Of a stretch of DNA of 64,000 nucleotides, positions 31,243 through 42,400 are shown piece by piece. Source of the stretch: Aegilops tauschii subsp. strangulata (Eukaryota; Streptophyta; Magnoliopsida; Poales; Poaceae); the NCBI RefSeq assembly GCF_002575655.3, contig NC_053036.3, positions 646,124,736 to 646,188,735 on the forward strand, read 5' to 3'. The position numbers and the translations under genes were made by a program. Below the pieces are notes generated by a model, which saw only the letters and a list, made by a program, of their open reading frames with translations, did not search any database and was not told the origin of the DNA. The stretch's first letter is position 1, and the number at the start of each line of letters is the position of its first letter.

Positions 31243-32110
31243 TAATTTATGATCTGAGTATGATATGTTCCCGGAGTGTTGATGTAATGCCGCCAGGATG
31301 GGACTGGCAGCAGGAATGGTCATCGGTATGTTCATGTGGTTGATATCCATAAGAATGGTTGGGTTTTTAAGTTGGCTTACCAAGCTTATCACAACCCTCC
31401 CCTTTTTTCAGTGTTGGGACCGGCTATGTTTATAGAAAAAAATAAGCAGAGTTCATGTCAGTAATATGCATGTAGCTGGCCAGATTGACACTGTAAGCAC
31501 CATCAAAGAAGCTCTATACAAATTTTATTTCAGGCTAACAGAGATTGCCATGAAATGAACAGCAAGGAGCAGAGCCCCATTATGGATGGATCAGCCCACC
31601 AACGTATTGACTCAAACAAAAAAAAAGTGAAACTCATTAATAACGAGGTTTAGTCGTTTAGACATAACCAAGAACACGAACTCAATATACGGATCAACTA
31701 TCCAGAGGAGAATTCTGCCGAATTTCTGACTTAAAGACAAAGCACTGAACCCTTATTTTCTTTACTTTCAGAAACCTAAGCCGTACTAAAAACAACCAAC
31801 AGCCATTTCGTGGATAAAATTCTAGTGGCGCAGACCAACATTACCTAACCCCACTGGGAAGAAGAAGTAGCCAAGAAAGAAGGTCATACCAGCATTGCCA
31901 AAGCATTCCCGACACTGCGCTGCTTCTGAAGAGATTTCAACTCATGTCTTGATGATGTCTTCTGCACACATACTGATACTCAACTTTGGATTTTCAATGT
32001 TCGATAACCATGATATGAACAAATTTCACACAGGAATTGATTTGATTACTGACCCTCATGGCAGATTATTGGTGTTCGTACAGTTAATAGCCAATATGAA
32101 AAGAAAAAAA
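31243..32110 (+). repeat. LecRK B 3-prime flank, duplicated at 50050-51060
   Basis: Non-coding. Blocks GTGTTGATGTAATG, GCCAGGATGGGACTGGCAGC, AGCAAGGAGCAGAGCCC and GTGGCGCAGACCAACATTAC recur in the same order after LecRK D, and partly after gene C (40620-40740 and 42400-42480). The frame at 31895-32464 spans this flank and the next region and has no domain. Confidence 0.75.
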
Positions 32111-32319
32111 AAGGGGGGAACATTTGGGACGCGTTTGGTTGTCCACAAAATCGCAACCAGGCCCGCTGGATACAGCATCTTTTTGGTATTGAGCTATTTG
32201 ATTACATACGAGTACTGTTGGGCCTGCATGACACGATTCTTAAAGTACCTCTGTGTCCGAGCGATGCGAGGAGGCACACGTGGGTGGCTCACTGGGAACG
32301 TGTTAGCGGTTAATCACCT

Positions 32320-32981
32320 TATCCCCTCGTCCCCTTCCTCCTTCTCTCGTTACCGCACCGCCAAACTTGCCCCCGTGGCCGCCGAGGCACCCGTCGCCCT
32401 CGCCCTCGCCCTCGAGGACGCCTTCCCCGAGCCCCCCCCCCCCCCCCCCCCCCCCCGAGCATGACGCCGCCATCATGCTCAACGCGCGCCGTGCCTACGC
32501 TCCATCCACTTCCGCGGTATGTACGTCGTGTCCGTGCCTTGTTGATGCGTGTGTTTCTTGTTGCTTGCGTGCTCAAGTCTCTTCTCGTCCGCGTGCAAAT
32601 TTGAAGAAGAAGGTGGAGGAGATGTTCAAAACGGATGTGGCGGCCATCAAGTACCAGCTCCTCTCCTCCGACGAGCTCACGTGCTCGTGTCCGTCACCTC
32701 CCAGAGCCGTAGCTGCTATCAAGTACCAGCTCGTGAGCAGCGAGATTCGATCGAGCTATAGCAATCCAATCATCATCCAAGCACAGCTCCACCACAAGCT
32801 CCACGACGCCCTCAATGTGTTTGAGGAAATGAAGGCTGTCGGTGTAGAGGAGCAGCGCCAGGAGTGGCTCGTCTCCGAGCTCTGGGCAACCGCCCGCTCT
32901 TCGGCCCCGACCTGGCGCAGTCCGGCAAGGTCGCCGATGTGCTCGAGCTTCCAGACGACAGCTTCGGCACGTGTACTACAA
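32320..32981 (+). pseudogene. Unrecognised gene fragment cut by a Helitron
   Basis: GC-rich, exon-like sequence with repeated KYQL motifs (GCCATCAAGTACCAGCTC twice, at about 32643 and 32715), followed by a segment reading HDALNVFEEMKAVGVEEQRQ. It ends abruptly at the Helitron edge. A run of about 23 C at 32432-32454 breaks the reading frame. I do not recognise the source gene. It could be a captured gene piece. Confidence 0.35.
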
Positions 32982-35089
32982 TCTTATATTTACTAATTGA
33001 AGGTATCATACGAGACACCACGTTAATCTTTGGATGTTTAGAAAATTTTAATGCCCGTTCCATCAATTGTACATGAGATGGACTCTTTTGATGGCCGTAA
33101 GATAAAATAATGCCCAATCCAGCAATTGTACGTGAGATGGACTCCTCTCTTTCCTTTACGTAATAGCAACAGAGAAGAAACCAAGGGAATAAAACTCATA
33201 CGGTTGCTTTCAACATCTTGCCGTAATATAAGGAAGAAACAGAAAAAGAAAACTGATCGTGAAATCTCACTTCCAGTTGATTGGCCGGTGGAAGCTACAG
33301 AGAAGTCGCTGCCTGTGTCCATGTATCTCCACGCATGCCTGCGACAATTGACCTTACTTCGCCATGTATTCAAATCTGACGATGGCAAAACCAAAGCAAA
33401 GATGTGGAGCAGATGTTTACTCTTGGTCGGTTCCCCAGTGGCCACATGGATTGACGATGGCTACAAATATTTGATGGATTATCTCATGTTCTTCTATTTT
33501 TTTTATGGATAGTGAACCAGGTAAGCATCATTTTCTGTCATGATCTACCTAATTTCTATTCCAGCCTCCAACCTACTACGTATGCCCAAAGAATTGAGGT
33601 TTGACCGAAATTTTTGTGTTCATAGCAATCAACAATAGCGATTGTAAAGTTAGAACTATTATTTAATGTAGATTATTCAAGAAGCAGACGTGTCGATGTT
33701 TCAGGTTCTCAGAGGGACATAAGACCTAGATGTATGGATTTTTACGGCTCCTAATAGGTGATCTCCATGAAAATAAAAACACTAACTTAACATGTACTTT
33801 AAAAATATGGAAACCTAAAGACCGTATGCGAAATAAGACTACACGGGGGTCGCCGACCCAAGGTGTTCATGAGCGCTTTGTGCTGGACGAGGTGGACTGG
33901 TCAGGAGGCTCATACCAGGAGACTGGCGAAGATTGGCCGGCAACAGCCAGTATGTATCTCCAAGAGCTTACTTTGTCTATATGTAGATGCAGGATGCATA
34001 TTTCTTCAAGATACAATCAAAGGTAGGTTTCATAATACTCTATGTGTACCTTAGTTCATAAGATTTGGGTACATGCATGGAATTCGCTAATACTTTGATG
34101 CAAGGTATAGCTACACATATATATCTCCATCTTTGTCAGAATCAGGATAAATAAATATTAAAACGGATTATATGCTGAAATTCCCATACAAGTATACTCG
34201 CGCAAGGTAGTAAAAGGTATACTAACACGCAAAGTAACAAAAGTAAGCCTTATGTCTATTTTCCATGAAAAAGATGTGACACACCCAAACACACAAAATT
34301 ATGTGTTCAATATACGAATATGCATATTTGTGTTGCCAAAGAAAATAGCTATAATCCCCACTTTACCTCAAATAAAAATTCCATAATATAAAGAATAAAA
34401 TAAAATTCCATGACACCAATAGGATATAGTTTAACTGAAATATCTAAGAAGTACAACAATATCATTATTTTAGTTGTACACCAATATTTGTGGACGTAAC
34501 ATATCTGACTTGAAAATCACATATTTTCTGATACAACATGGTGCATGGATCTGTTCATTATCACTAATAAAAAATGAATATTTGCATATTCTCCAGACAA
34601 AAAATATGCATTTATATTTTATGTAAATAGTAATGAATGGTTCAATCCTTAAAAATCGTCAGACGTAAAAAATTGTATAAAGTGTTTATGGCCACATATA
34701 TGCTCGGTAACAAAAACAGGACCAAACTCTATATTTCTGTGAAAAAACAACAACACATCATACAATCACTGAATGTCGCATTTCCAACACTATAGCCCAA
34801 GAATACATACATGACCTTATGAAAATTAATGTTTTACATATTTCATATAAATTTGAGGTTATTGGGTAGACACAGGATAAATTTCACACATTTGAGACAC
34901 ATCGACGGTCCAAAAAACATATGCGTGTCAACAATACAAATAAATGAACTGGAGCTATTTAGGTCAATCATTTTCCCCGTAAGTAAACACAATGTTTAAC
35001 ATTAATCAATCAAAATATCAACATAAATATACCATACATTTTAATTAAAGATTTGCTAGCCCGTGCAGGTGCACGGGTTCGATGACTAG
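32982..35089 (+). mobile_element. Non-autonomous Helitron, about 2.1 kb
   Basis: It starts TCTTATATTTACTAATTG after an A and ends with a hairpin (CCCGTGCAGGTGCACGGG, 35060-35077), then nine bases later CTAG (35086-35089) followed by T. TC start, CTRR end, a hairpin near the 3-prime end and insertion between A and T with no target duplication are the Helitron criteria. The interior is AT-rich with no Rep/helicase frame. Short exon-like pieces (for example 33840-33960) are unidentified. The 5-prime end is less certain than the 3-prime end. Confidence 0.7.
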
Positions 35090-35389
35090 TCTCCCTAAGT
35101 ATAGTTGTTAACTCCTAATAACAATGCATGTATGCAACCTAACACCGGGTAGAAGGGTATTGCATGATGCAGCAACCTATATGCAGGTAACCAATCAATT
35201 TGCAGATGTCGTACTTTGGCCTGTATGTCCTCAACCAGACTCTACTCAGCCTGGCCCGTTTTTTCTATGCAACCTCGAAAAATCGGTGCAGGTAACCAAA
35301 CACGCCCTTAAAGTTTAACATGCTCAGTTTAACATAACGAAAAGAACAACGATGATGCCGACGATCTCTACTCTCGCTTGGCCCTCGTC

Positions 35390-35660
35390 AGCGGCTCCCT
35401 CTCCACCTCTAGCCACCGCATCATGCATCGCCCAGATCTCGAGCTATCTCTGCATCCCCCCCCCCCCCCCCCAGTGGTGGACCGGCCGGCTGGGTCGCAG
35501 ACCGGAGACCGTCGGCTGTGTGATGGAGGCCGTCGGCACCACAAGAATCCGGTGGGATTTGGGACACGAAAATGGGGACAGTGGAGGACTATATTTCATT
35601 GGGCCCATGCTACCTGTAGTGGGCCTTCGCGACTAAATTAATGTTTCACTTTTTTATTTC
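35390..35660. repeat. LecRK-cluster flanking block, copy 2
   Basis: GCATCATGCATCGCCCAGAT, GATGGAGGCCGTCGGC and TTGGGCCCATGCTACCTGTA match 53030-53280. A run of C (35458-35472) interrupts it. Non-coding; the frames at 35352-35641 are translations of the repeat. Confidence 0.75.
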
Positions 35661-35759
35661 TGTTCCACGTTCAATGAGGCGAGCTCCCATTCGACGCTTT
35701 CAGCGTTGCTGGCGCTCGAACATGACGCCTAGCGGGCCGGCCACCAACTGCTAGAAAAA

Positions 35760-35875
35760 CGAGATGCCAAGAAAAATATTTTTAGCATATATAGGAGACG
35801 TCAAATTCGAACCAGCATGCCGACGTCGACGGGCAAAGACTTAGCGCAACAACCATTGGACCAAGTTCACTTACC
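35760..35875 (-). repeat. tRNA-derived SINE-like fragment
   Basis: The minus strand reads TTGGTCCAATGGTTGTTGCG (A-box-like), then GCTGGTTCGAATTTG (B-box-like), then TATGCTAAAAATATTTTTC. It pairs with 55450-55565, which has the better B box GGGTTCGAATCCC. Confidence 0.5.
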
Positions 35876-35879
35876 TGTC

Positions 35880-36600
35880 TACAACACGAAAACAGTTATA
35901 TTTAATACTTTTTTAGTACAACATTAGCATATATTTTTCCCGCAAAAAAACATATTTTTTATACCCATATAAATATTCTGAAAAAATAAAAGGTAAATTT
36001 GAAAACACAAATAGAGTTGCAATAAAAAAAGTTTACCAGTATGGTTAAAAATTCAAAATTTAGGAAATTTTCATGAAATTCGATTTTTTTGGAAAATATT
36101 ACATCAATTTTGAAAAAAAAGTCATCAAATCCTAAAAAAATTCAAGGATTAGAAAACATTCACCAATTTTAAAAACAAAGTTCATCGAATTTGAAGGAAA
36201 GTTCACAAAGTTGGGGAAAAAGTTCACAAATTCCTAAAAAAATCGTCGAATTTGAAAAAAACATCAATTTTGAAAAGTAAACTTCACATACTTGAAAAAA
36301 GTTTGTCATTTGTTTTGAAAAATTTCATCGATTTTGAAAATAATAATCATGGATCTTCAAGAAAAATTCACATATTTGAAGAAAGTTTCGAATCTGCAAA
36401 AGGTTCACGCTTTTTTTGAAAAGAAAAATAAAAAAGGAACAATAAAAAGAAAATAAAAACCATCTAGAAAACCAATCACCGAACCGCAAATAGAAAAATG
36501 AAGAAAAAGGAAAAAAAATAAGTAAATGGGCACACCATTTGAGTTGTCCTAGTTGGTTATGGCGGTTTGATTTCCTCTACTTTTTTTTGAAGTATAGCAA
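35880..36600. repeat. AT-rich tract with TTGAAAAA/TTCATCGAATTT repeats
   Basis: Degenerate repeats of about 20-30 bases such as TTCATCGAATTTGAA. The leading part (CTGTCTACAA to GTTTACCAG) matches 61290-61500, so the tract was duplicated within the window. No coding capacity. Confidence 0.65.
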
Positions 36601-38115
36601 AAAAAGAAAAATAAAGATAAATGGGCTGGTTCGGAGTGGAGGGGTGGGGGTGTGCCGGTTGGGGAATTACCCTTTTAACCGGCACTGAAGACACCATATA
36701 GGGTTTGCCTACAATGAGGTATTCAAAATAAGTATGATGAGAGTGTGTTAGGTAGTGTGCATGAAATCAAAAGTTCCTTGTTTTTAACCCACTTTTAATG
36801 TGTTGGTAGTATGAATGATACACAACTATGTTCAAAGTCATGCAAAAAAGGGCCCATAGTCGTGCTGAGGAGAGGAGACCTGAGGAGCAATTATTTCCTG
36901 CCGGACAATTGAAAGACGGATTATCTTCTGTTTTGAAGGATTAGCGTTAGAAATAACCGAGAAGCAGTATGAATCCGATGAAACCAAATAACAACCGCTT
37001 GAGGATAATCATAAATTCTCGAGCCATTAGTCGCCAGCCGCCGGAACTTCCGCAACGGCTATCTACCGCCCCCGGAGCCACCGTTGGACCGGCGGGTGGC
37101 CAATCAACATGAGAGGCAGGAGGACAAAGAAGACCGCGAGTGTCTCGCAGCCGAAGCTATGGGCAAGGCGTACATGGTGGAGCTCCATCGATGCTACCCT
37201 GGAGCAAGTAGAGGCGGAGCGCCACCTGCACGCGGAGAGCAAGTAGAGGCGGAGCGCCACCTGCACGCGGAGTACGCCGCCAGCAGGACCGCGGTCATTA
37301 ACCTGTCATTTGATGAAGAAGGTGACGGCACGAGAGGCAGCGAAGGCGACAAAGCTGAAAACGTCGGCAGCCAGGGCAGGACCAGGATCTTTAGTGGCGG
37401 GAGCATCTTCGACGACCCAGACGACGTCATTGGCCCAGACCCCATGCTCGGTGGTATGTCCAGAGCCGAGTGGAAGGAGGTCACCGAAGAATCCGATAGC
37501 GACTAAAATTGGTGAGTTTAAGGAAGAGTTCTGGTTAAATTACTTAGTTTAAACTAAGTTTCGGTAGTATGTTAATAAGTACTAGTTTGAATTGAATTTG
37601 TGTTCGTTTGCACGGAATTTAGTTTGAACTTGGCTAAATCTAGGAGATCGGCTAGGTGCGATTAAAACTTAATTTAGCAAACTTACTCCACTAAGGTTTA
37701 CTCGTCGGTTTATTCTATTTTTTAGGGCATCGGCTAGAGGCGCCCTTAGGAGGCCAAACTATACATATATGAATTCCTGAACATTGCATGAAGGGGAGCT
37801 TTCTTCTATTTAGGATTTATAAGATAGTCGATCATTTGTTCTAAGCTCAGATTATGTTGCGGACAAATGCGGGAGATTTTTTGCGGGTTGCCGTTAAAGA
37901 TGCCTTAAAACCATCAAGTATTTTATCCAACGCAAAAGGTTTGTGGAGTTGGAGTAGCCAAGCTCTATGCCAAAGAGTCCAATGTTTAGGAAAAGGTCAA
38001 AGGTTTGTGTACGTTCGTACATACGAGTGTTTTCGTCCGTACTATATTTATGTTCAAGATAAAAATTGGAGAGACTCGTCATTTTTGGCCGAACTTTCAG
38101 GCGAGACTTAGATTT
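36600..38115 (+). other. Dispersed repeat-like DNA with a small hypothetical ORF (37084-37506)
   Basis: The frame 37084-37506 (140 codons, MDRRVANQHERQEDKED...) reads like a charged, coiled protein of a kind I associate with repetitive Triticeae sequence, but I cannot name a family. A 35-bp direct duplication (37203-37237 and 37238-37272) shifts its frame, so the N- and C-terminal halves may come from different original frames. 37510-38110 (TTCGTTTGCACGGAATTTAG, GGCATCGGCTAGAGGCGCCC) resembles common intergenic repeat sequence. No promoter is evident. Confidence 0.4.
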
Positions 38116-38350
38116 TTGTCGGTTCGGCCGACAGTGAATTGCAGTTGACAAGTTGACTTGGAAGGTTTCAACATTCTAGACTGGGCTAGAGCATTTTCAA
38201 AAAAGAAAGACTAGCTAGAAGACCCAAGAAAGAATAATCAAAGAAATGCCAGCTAGACTAACTAGTACCGGGTCGCTTGTTCCTGGCGTGCATAAAGTTT
38301 GCAGGCCAACAACACACCGAGGCACCGAGCAAGAGCATTGTACGCCCGGG
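38115..38350 (+). promoter_or_regulatory. LecRK C promoter and leader, shortened at the TATA region
   Basis: It shares GAAAGACTAGCTAGAAGACCC and CGCTTGTTCCTGGCG with the other cluster promoters. Just upstream of the leader about 25 bases present in remnant A (TTTCCTCTCGTAATAATCTC) are missing, leaving GCATAAAGTTTGCAGG in place of CATTATAAAG. The TATA element is therefore weakened to CATAAAG. Confidence 0.6.
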
Positions 38351-40605
38351 ATGGTCGGCTTTCCGAACGCCACCACCTGTGCTCTCCTCCACCTCGTCAT
38401 CTTCTTCTACCTTGCTACCCCTGCCATCTCCTTGTCCTTCAACTACTCCACGTTCAGCAAAGCAGACCAGAAGGACATCAAGATCGAAGGCGACGCATCC
38501 TTCAACGGCGACACATCCACCGGAGATATCGACATGAGCGCAAACATGTACGGTAGCATCTGCCGGGCGTCGTACAACGCCCAGCCGGTGCAGCTCTGGG
38601 ACAAGGCGACCGGCCAAGTGGCCAGCTTCACCACGCGGTTCGAGTTCCTCATGTACGCCTCCAACAACGGCAAGGTGGGCATGGCCTTTTTCCTCGCTGG
38701 CTACCCGTCTAGCCTGCCGGCCGACTCTCCTGACTACAACCTCGGCCTCACTAACCAAAGCGCGGACGCCGTGGCATCCGGCGATAGCCAGTTCGTGGCA
38801 GTGGAGTTTGACACCTTCAACAATGGCAATACAATAGTATCCGACCCCTACGACCACATCGGCATCGACGTCAACTCCCTCAGATCGGTGAGCACACTGC
38901 CCCTGCCAAGCTTCACCCTCACGAACGCGCCCATGACCGCTGCGATCGAGTACGATAATGCTTCCAGCATCTTAGCGGTGACGTTATGGGTCGTGGATGG
39001 CCTCAGCAATTACCGACAGAGTTACAGCCTTAGCTCTAAGGTTGACCTCAAGAGCGCACTACCGGAGCAGGTCTCCATTGGTTTCTCCGCATCCACATCC
39101 AACGTCAACCCATTGCAGTCTGCATTTATGAGTATAGTGCTACAGTCTTGGTACTTCAACTCTTCGCTGGAACCACGGTCAGCACCACCACCACACTCCC
39201 CGGCAGGGCCAGGTTCTGTAGTTATAGCTGGAGCAGTTGTCGGCGCGACAATGTTCCTTGTGTTGCTCTTCGCAGCTGCAGTGGCTCTTGTAGTGCGCCG
39301 CCGTCGTCGTCGTCAGGAAGTCATGGAGGCGGAGGAGTACTACACAGACTCACAAGGCGAAAGCGAGCCCATGACGGAGATCGAGATGGGGACGGCGCCA
39401 AGGCGGTTCCCATACCACGAGCTCGTGGAAGCGACGAGGAACTTCGCCGCGGAGGAGAAGCTTGGGCAAGGTGGCTTTGGCACCGTGTACCAAGGCTATT
39501 TGAGAGAGCCAGCTGGGCTTGCCGTGGCCATAAAAAGGTTGCAATCTTCCATACAAGGAAAGAAGGAGTACAAATCCGAAATCAAGGTGATAAGCAGGCT
39601 GCGTCACCGGAACCTCGTGCGGCTCATCGGCTGGTGCCATGGCCATGATCAGGCGCTCCTACTGGTCTACGAGCTCATGCCCAACCGTAGACTCGACATC
39701 CATCTCCATGGCAAGAAGGGCACCTTCCTCACATGGGAAATGAGGTACGTACCATCGATCTTAATTACTAGAAGTAGTTGTATGCGCGGCGCACGATCAT
39801 AGTACTATATATAGATGTTGATGGTTGCAAATGCAACCGCAGGATGAAGATATTGCTGGAGCTTGGGTCTGCGCTGCTCTACCTCCACGAGGAGTGGGAG
39901 CAATGCGTGCTTCACCGGGACATCAAGCCCAGCAACGTCATGCTTGACGAGTCCTTTGGAGCCAAGCTAGGCGACTTCGGACTCGCAAGGCTCGTTGACC
40001 ATGCCGCTGGGATGCAGACCATGACTGCAATCTCGGGAACTCCAGGCTACTTGGACCCCGATTGCGTGAACACCGGCAAGGCCAGCGCCGAGTCCGACGT
40101 GTACAGCTTCGGTGTGGTTCTACTGGAGGTGGCATGCGGCAGGAGGCCGATGAGCATAACCGCCGCCGACCAGGACAAGCAGAAGAGCGGCGGAGTCTTC
40201 CGTTTAGTCGAGTGGGCTTGGGGACTTTATGGCCAGGGAATGATCCTTGAGGCCGCCGATGAGCGCCTGAACGGGGACTACAACGCGGCGGAGGTGGAGA
40301 GGGTGATGGTCGTCGGGTTGTGGTGCGCGCACCCAAACCCAAGCGTGCGGCCGTCCATCTGGACAGCCATGGCCACGCTCCAGCCCAAGGTCGACCAAGC
40401 CTACCAGCTGCCCGTGCTTCCTTCCAAGATGCCAGTGCCCATGTATGAGCCGGCGCCGCCGCTCGCCTGGGCCAATGTCGTTGGGATGTCATCATCGTCC
40501 ACGTCGTCCAGCATGCCGATGCACACTTCTTGTACCACAACCTCCGACGCTAGCACTTCGACGAACAGTTCGAAGACCTCTTCTTCACTACTCAAACATC
40601 AGTAG
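38351..40605 (+). CDS. L-type lectin-domain receptor kinase (LecRK C), intact, two exons, 718 aa
   Basis: Exon 1 38351-39744, intron 39745-39842 (98 bp, GTACGT...CCGCAG), exon 2 39843-40605; joined 2157 bases, 718 residues plus stop. The start MVGFPNATTC aligns with MAGISSATSC of gene B; an upstream in-frame ATG at 38246 lies in the leader and is not supported by the paralogue. Order: signal peptide, legume-lectin domain (FNYSTF, AFFLAGYPSSLP, VAVEFDTFNN), transmembrane helix and RRRRRR stop, kinase (LGQGGFGTVY, Lys395, Asp491 of HRDIKPSN, DFGLARL, SGTPGYLDPD), Ser-rich tail. All catalytic residues are present. The intron splits the arginine codon of EMRMKILLEL, where gene B is uninterrupted. 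Predicted plasma-membrane receptor kinase; ligand unknown. Confidence 0.93.
39745..39842 (+). other. Intron specific to LecRK C
   Basis: 98 bases with GT...AG borders. Exons on both sides match gene B without a gap. The first bases GTACGTACC form a strong donor, and a TA-rich middle fits a plant intron. Confidence 0.85.
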
Positions 40606-40832
40606 CAGTAGTAATTTATGGTGTGCGTTTCATATGTTCCCGGAGTGTTGATGTAATGACTAATGATGCCAGGATGGGACTGGCAGCTGGAATGGTTATC
40701 AGTATGTTCGAGTGTTTCATATTCATAAGAATGGCTGGTTTTTTACAATGATGCTACACTTACGCTCAATTCATACGGGATTGTTGTTACGGGAAGGTGT
40801 ATCAATATTTGGTTGGTTTATTTACTGGCCTT
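40606..40832 (+). other. LecRK C 3-prime flank
   Basis: GTGTTGATGTAATG and GCCAGGATGGGACTGGCAGC are shared with gene B and relic D. The flank is then interrupted by the repeat at 40833-42400 and resumes at about 42400. Confidence 0.6.
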
Positions 40833-42400
40833 TTTTTTAGAAAAGAAGGATGACCCCCGGCCTCTGCATCTGGGCGATGCATACGGTCATTTTATTAATT
40901 ATTCTCATAAGACCTTACAAAGTCATACAACAGCAAGACTGAAGCCACCGTCTAAGCAACAACTGTCGCTACACCTATCCAGTTGATGAAGAGGCGCTGA
41001 TAGCCCGGGCCTAATACCAAACAGACATCGCAGCCAAACTTAAACATCTAAGACCTGAGGTCCCAACCAGGACGCCTGCCTGGTATGAGGCACCTACCAG
41101 TCCGGTGCACTCCTCAACCAGGACGCCTGCCGGGTATGAGGCCGACGCAGCCACCTGCCACGAGTCCATCTTCAGAGCTGTACTATTGCATCTACCGTGC
41201 CAGGTCTCACTGCCATCGACGCCACCACGACACCAGACAACGTCGTCCTCCTGCGCGAGTCCATCCTCCCACATCGAACTCTTAATCTGCACTGCGCCAC
41301 GCCGTCAAGATCCGTCGCCATCAATGTATGGATGAAGCACCGCTCCACCAAAGAAGCCGTCCGCTGGTCCCGCGAAGTCGAGTGCACTTCCAAGGATGCC
41401 GCCCCCAAGGGGGTTACGACGCATGATTACCGCCAACATCCGATCAGCTGATCTAGAGTTTCCCCCAGAGGTATTGAGTGGAGTGGGGAGCTTAACCTCG
41501 ATGATGCCTTCATGAAGGAAACGATGATAAGGGCATCGTCATCACCGGCTCCGGCCATCGACCGAAGACCAGGTGTTCACCCGGATCCGTCCCAAGAAAT
41601 CCACCCAACAACCTGTGCACCGTCTCGACCGCCTTCAAAGCCCCAGATCCAGCCGCCTAGATCCGGCGACCAACCGCAGCAACAGTGCCACCGTGGGATC
41701 CCTGGCGCACCGGCCACTGCCTGAGTGTGCCACCACTGGAGCCTAGGAGGAGGGCTTCCGCCCGCCTCGCCAAGCCGCGAGAGCCGCCGAGAAGGATCCC
41801 GCGCGCTTGTCACCGTCTCTGATCCGAACCAATCCATAGCAGATCGCCGTCACAGATCCTCCTTGGACAGGGACTGCACCACGCCATGCCGCCGCGGGAA
41901 GCCCTAGATTCACCGGCCACCACCCTCCAGGGCCGCCGCCCCGGGATCCAGATAGAACATTGCCGCTGCCACCGGCCAAGTTCCGCCGCCGCCGACCGGC
42001 CAAGCCGCCGGTCACTGACCATGCGAGCATAGCCAGCCGGCCGACCAACTCCGGCGAAGAAGAAGGCCACCACCACCAAGCCTAGGGCCGGTGCCCCAGA
42101 CATCCTCGTGTTGCAGATCAAGTCCAGGAGCAGTGCACCGCCGACGGCGATTGAGATCGGTAGCACAACGAATTAGCCCGACAAGAGTCAAGGCCAGATC
42201 CGCTGTTGCTGGTGCCGTCCTCCCCCGCCGCCGCCGCCACGCCACAAGGGCTTTGCCCTGTGACGCCCCGGGCGACGGCGGCGGAGGGGAGCGGAGGTGG
42301 GGCGAGGCTGTAGGAGGAGGGCGGGGGCTCCCCGGTGCGGGGCGGCGCCGCCGCACGGGGGAGGGACGGGGGACGGGGGAGAAAACACTGGAAACAAAGA
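40833..42400 (-). mobile_element. Non-autonomous non-LTR-type repeat, minus strand
   Basis: The plus strand begins TTTTTTTTAGAAAAGAAGGATGACC, which is a 3-prime poly(A)-like end on the minus strand preceded by CAGAGGCCGGGGGTCATCC. The whole matches the opposite-strand copy at 51065-52325, including CTGCCGGGTATGAGGC and the GC-rich 5-prime part (GGGCAAAGCCCTTGTGGCG). About 1.5 kb; no reverse transcriptase was found. The numerous open frames in it are P/R-rich and not genes. Confidence 0.6.

Larger units (their letters stand above)
32122..35307. mobile_element. Possible Tourist/Harbinger-like element enclosing a gene fragment and a Helitron
   Basis: The left edge GGGACGCGTTTGGTTG and right edge GTAACCAAACACGCCC are near inverted copies. 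The right arm (CAACCAGACTCTACTC...CCTGGCCCG) resembles Triticeae Tourist-type sequence I recognise. Without the inner Helitron it would be about 1.1 kb. No clear 3-bp target duplication was found, so the call is tentative. Confidence 0.35.

Noticed and set aside
32432..32454. The long C-run as a biological feature
   Set aside because: Homopolymer C runs here and at 35458 and 51106 may be assembly or sequencing artefacts, and nothing else supports a function.
38246..38350. An upstream start giving LecRK C 35 extra residues
   Set aside because: The extra part would precede the signal peptide and corresponds to the untranslated leader in the paralogous genes.
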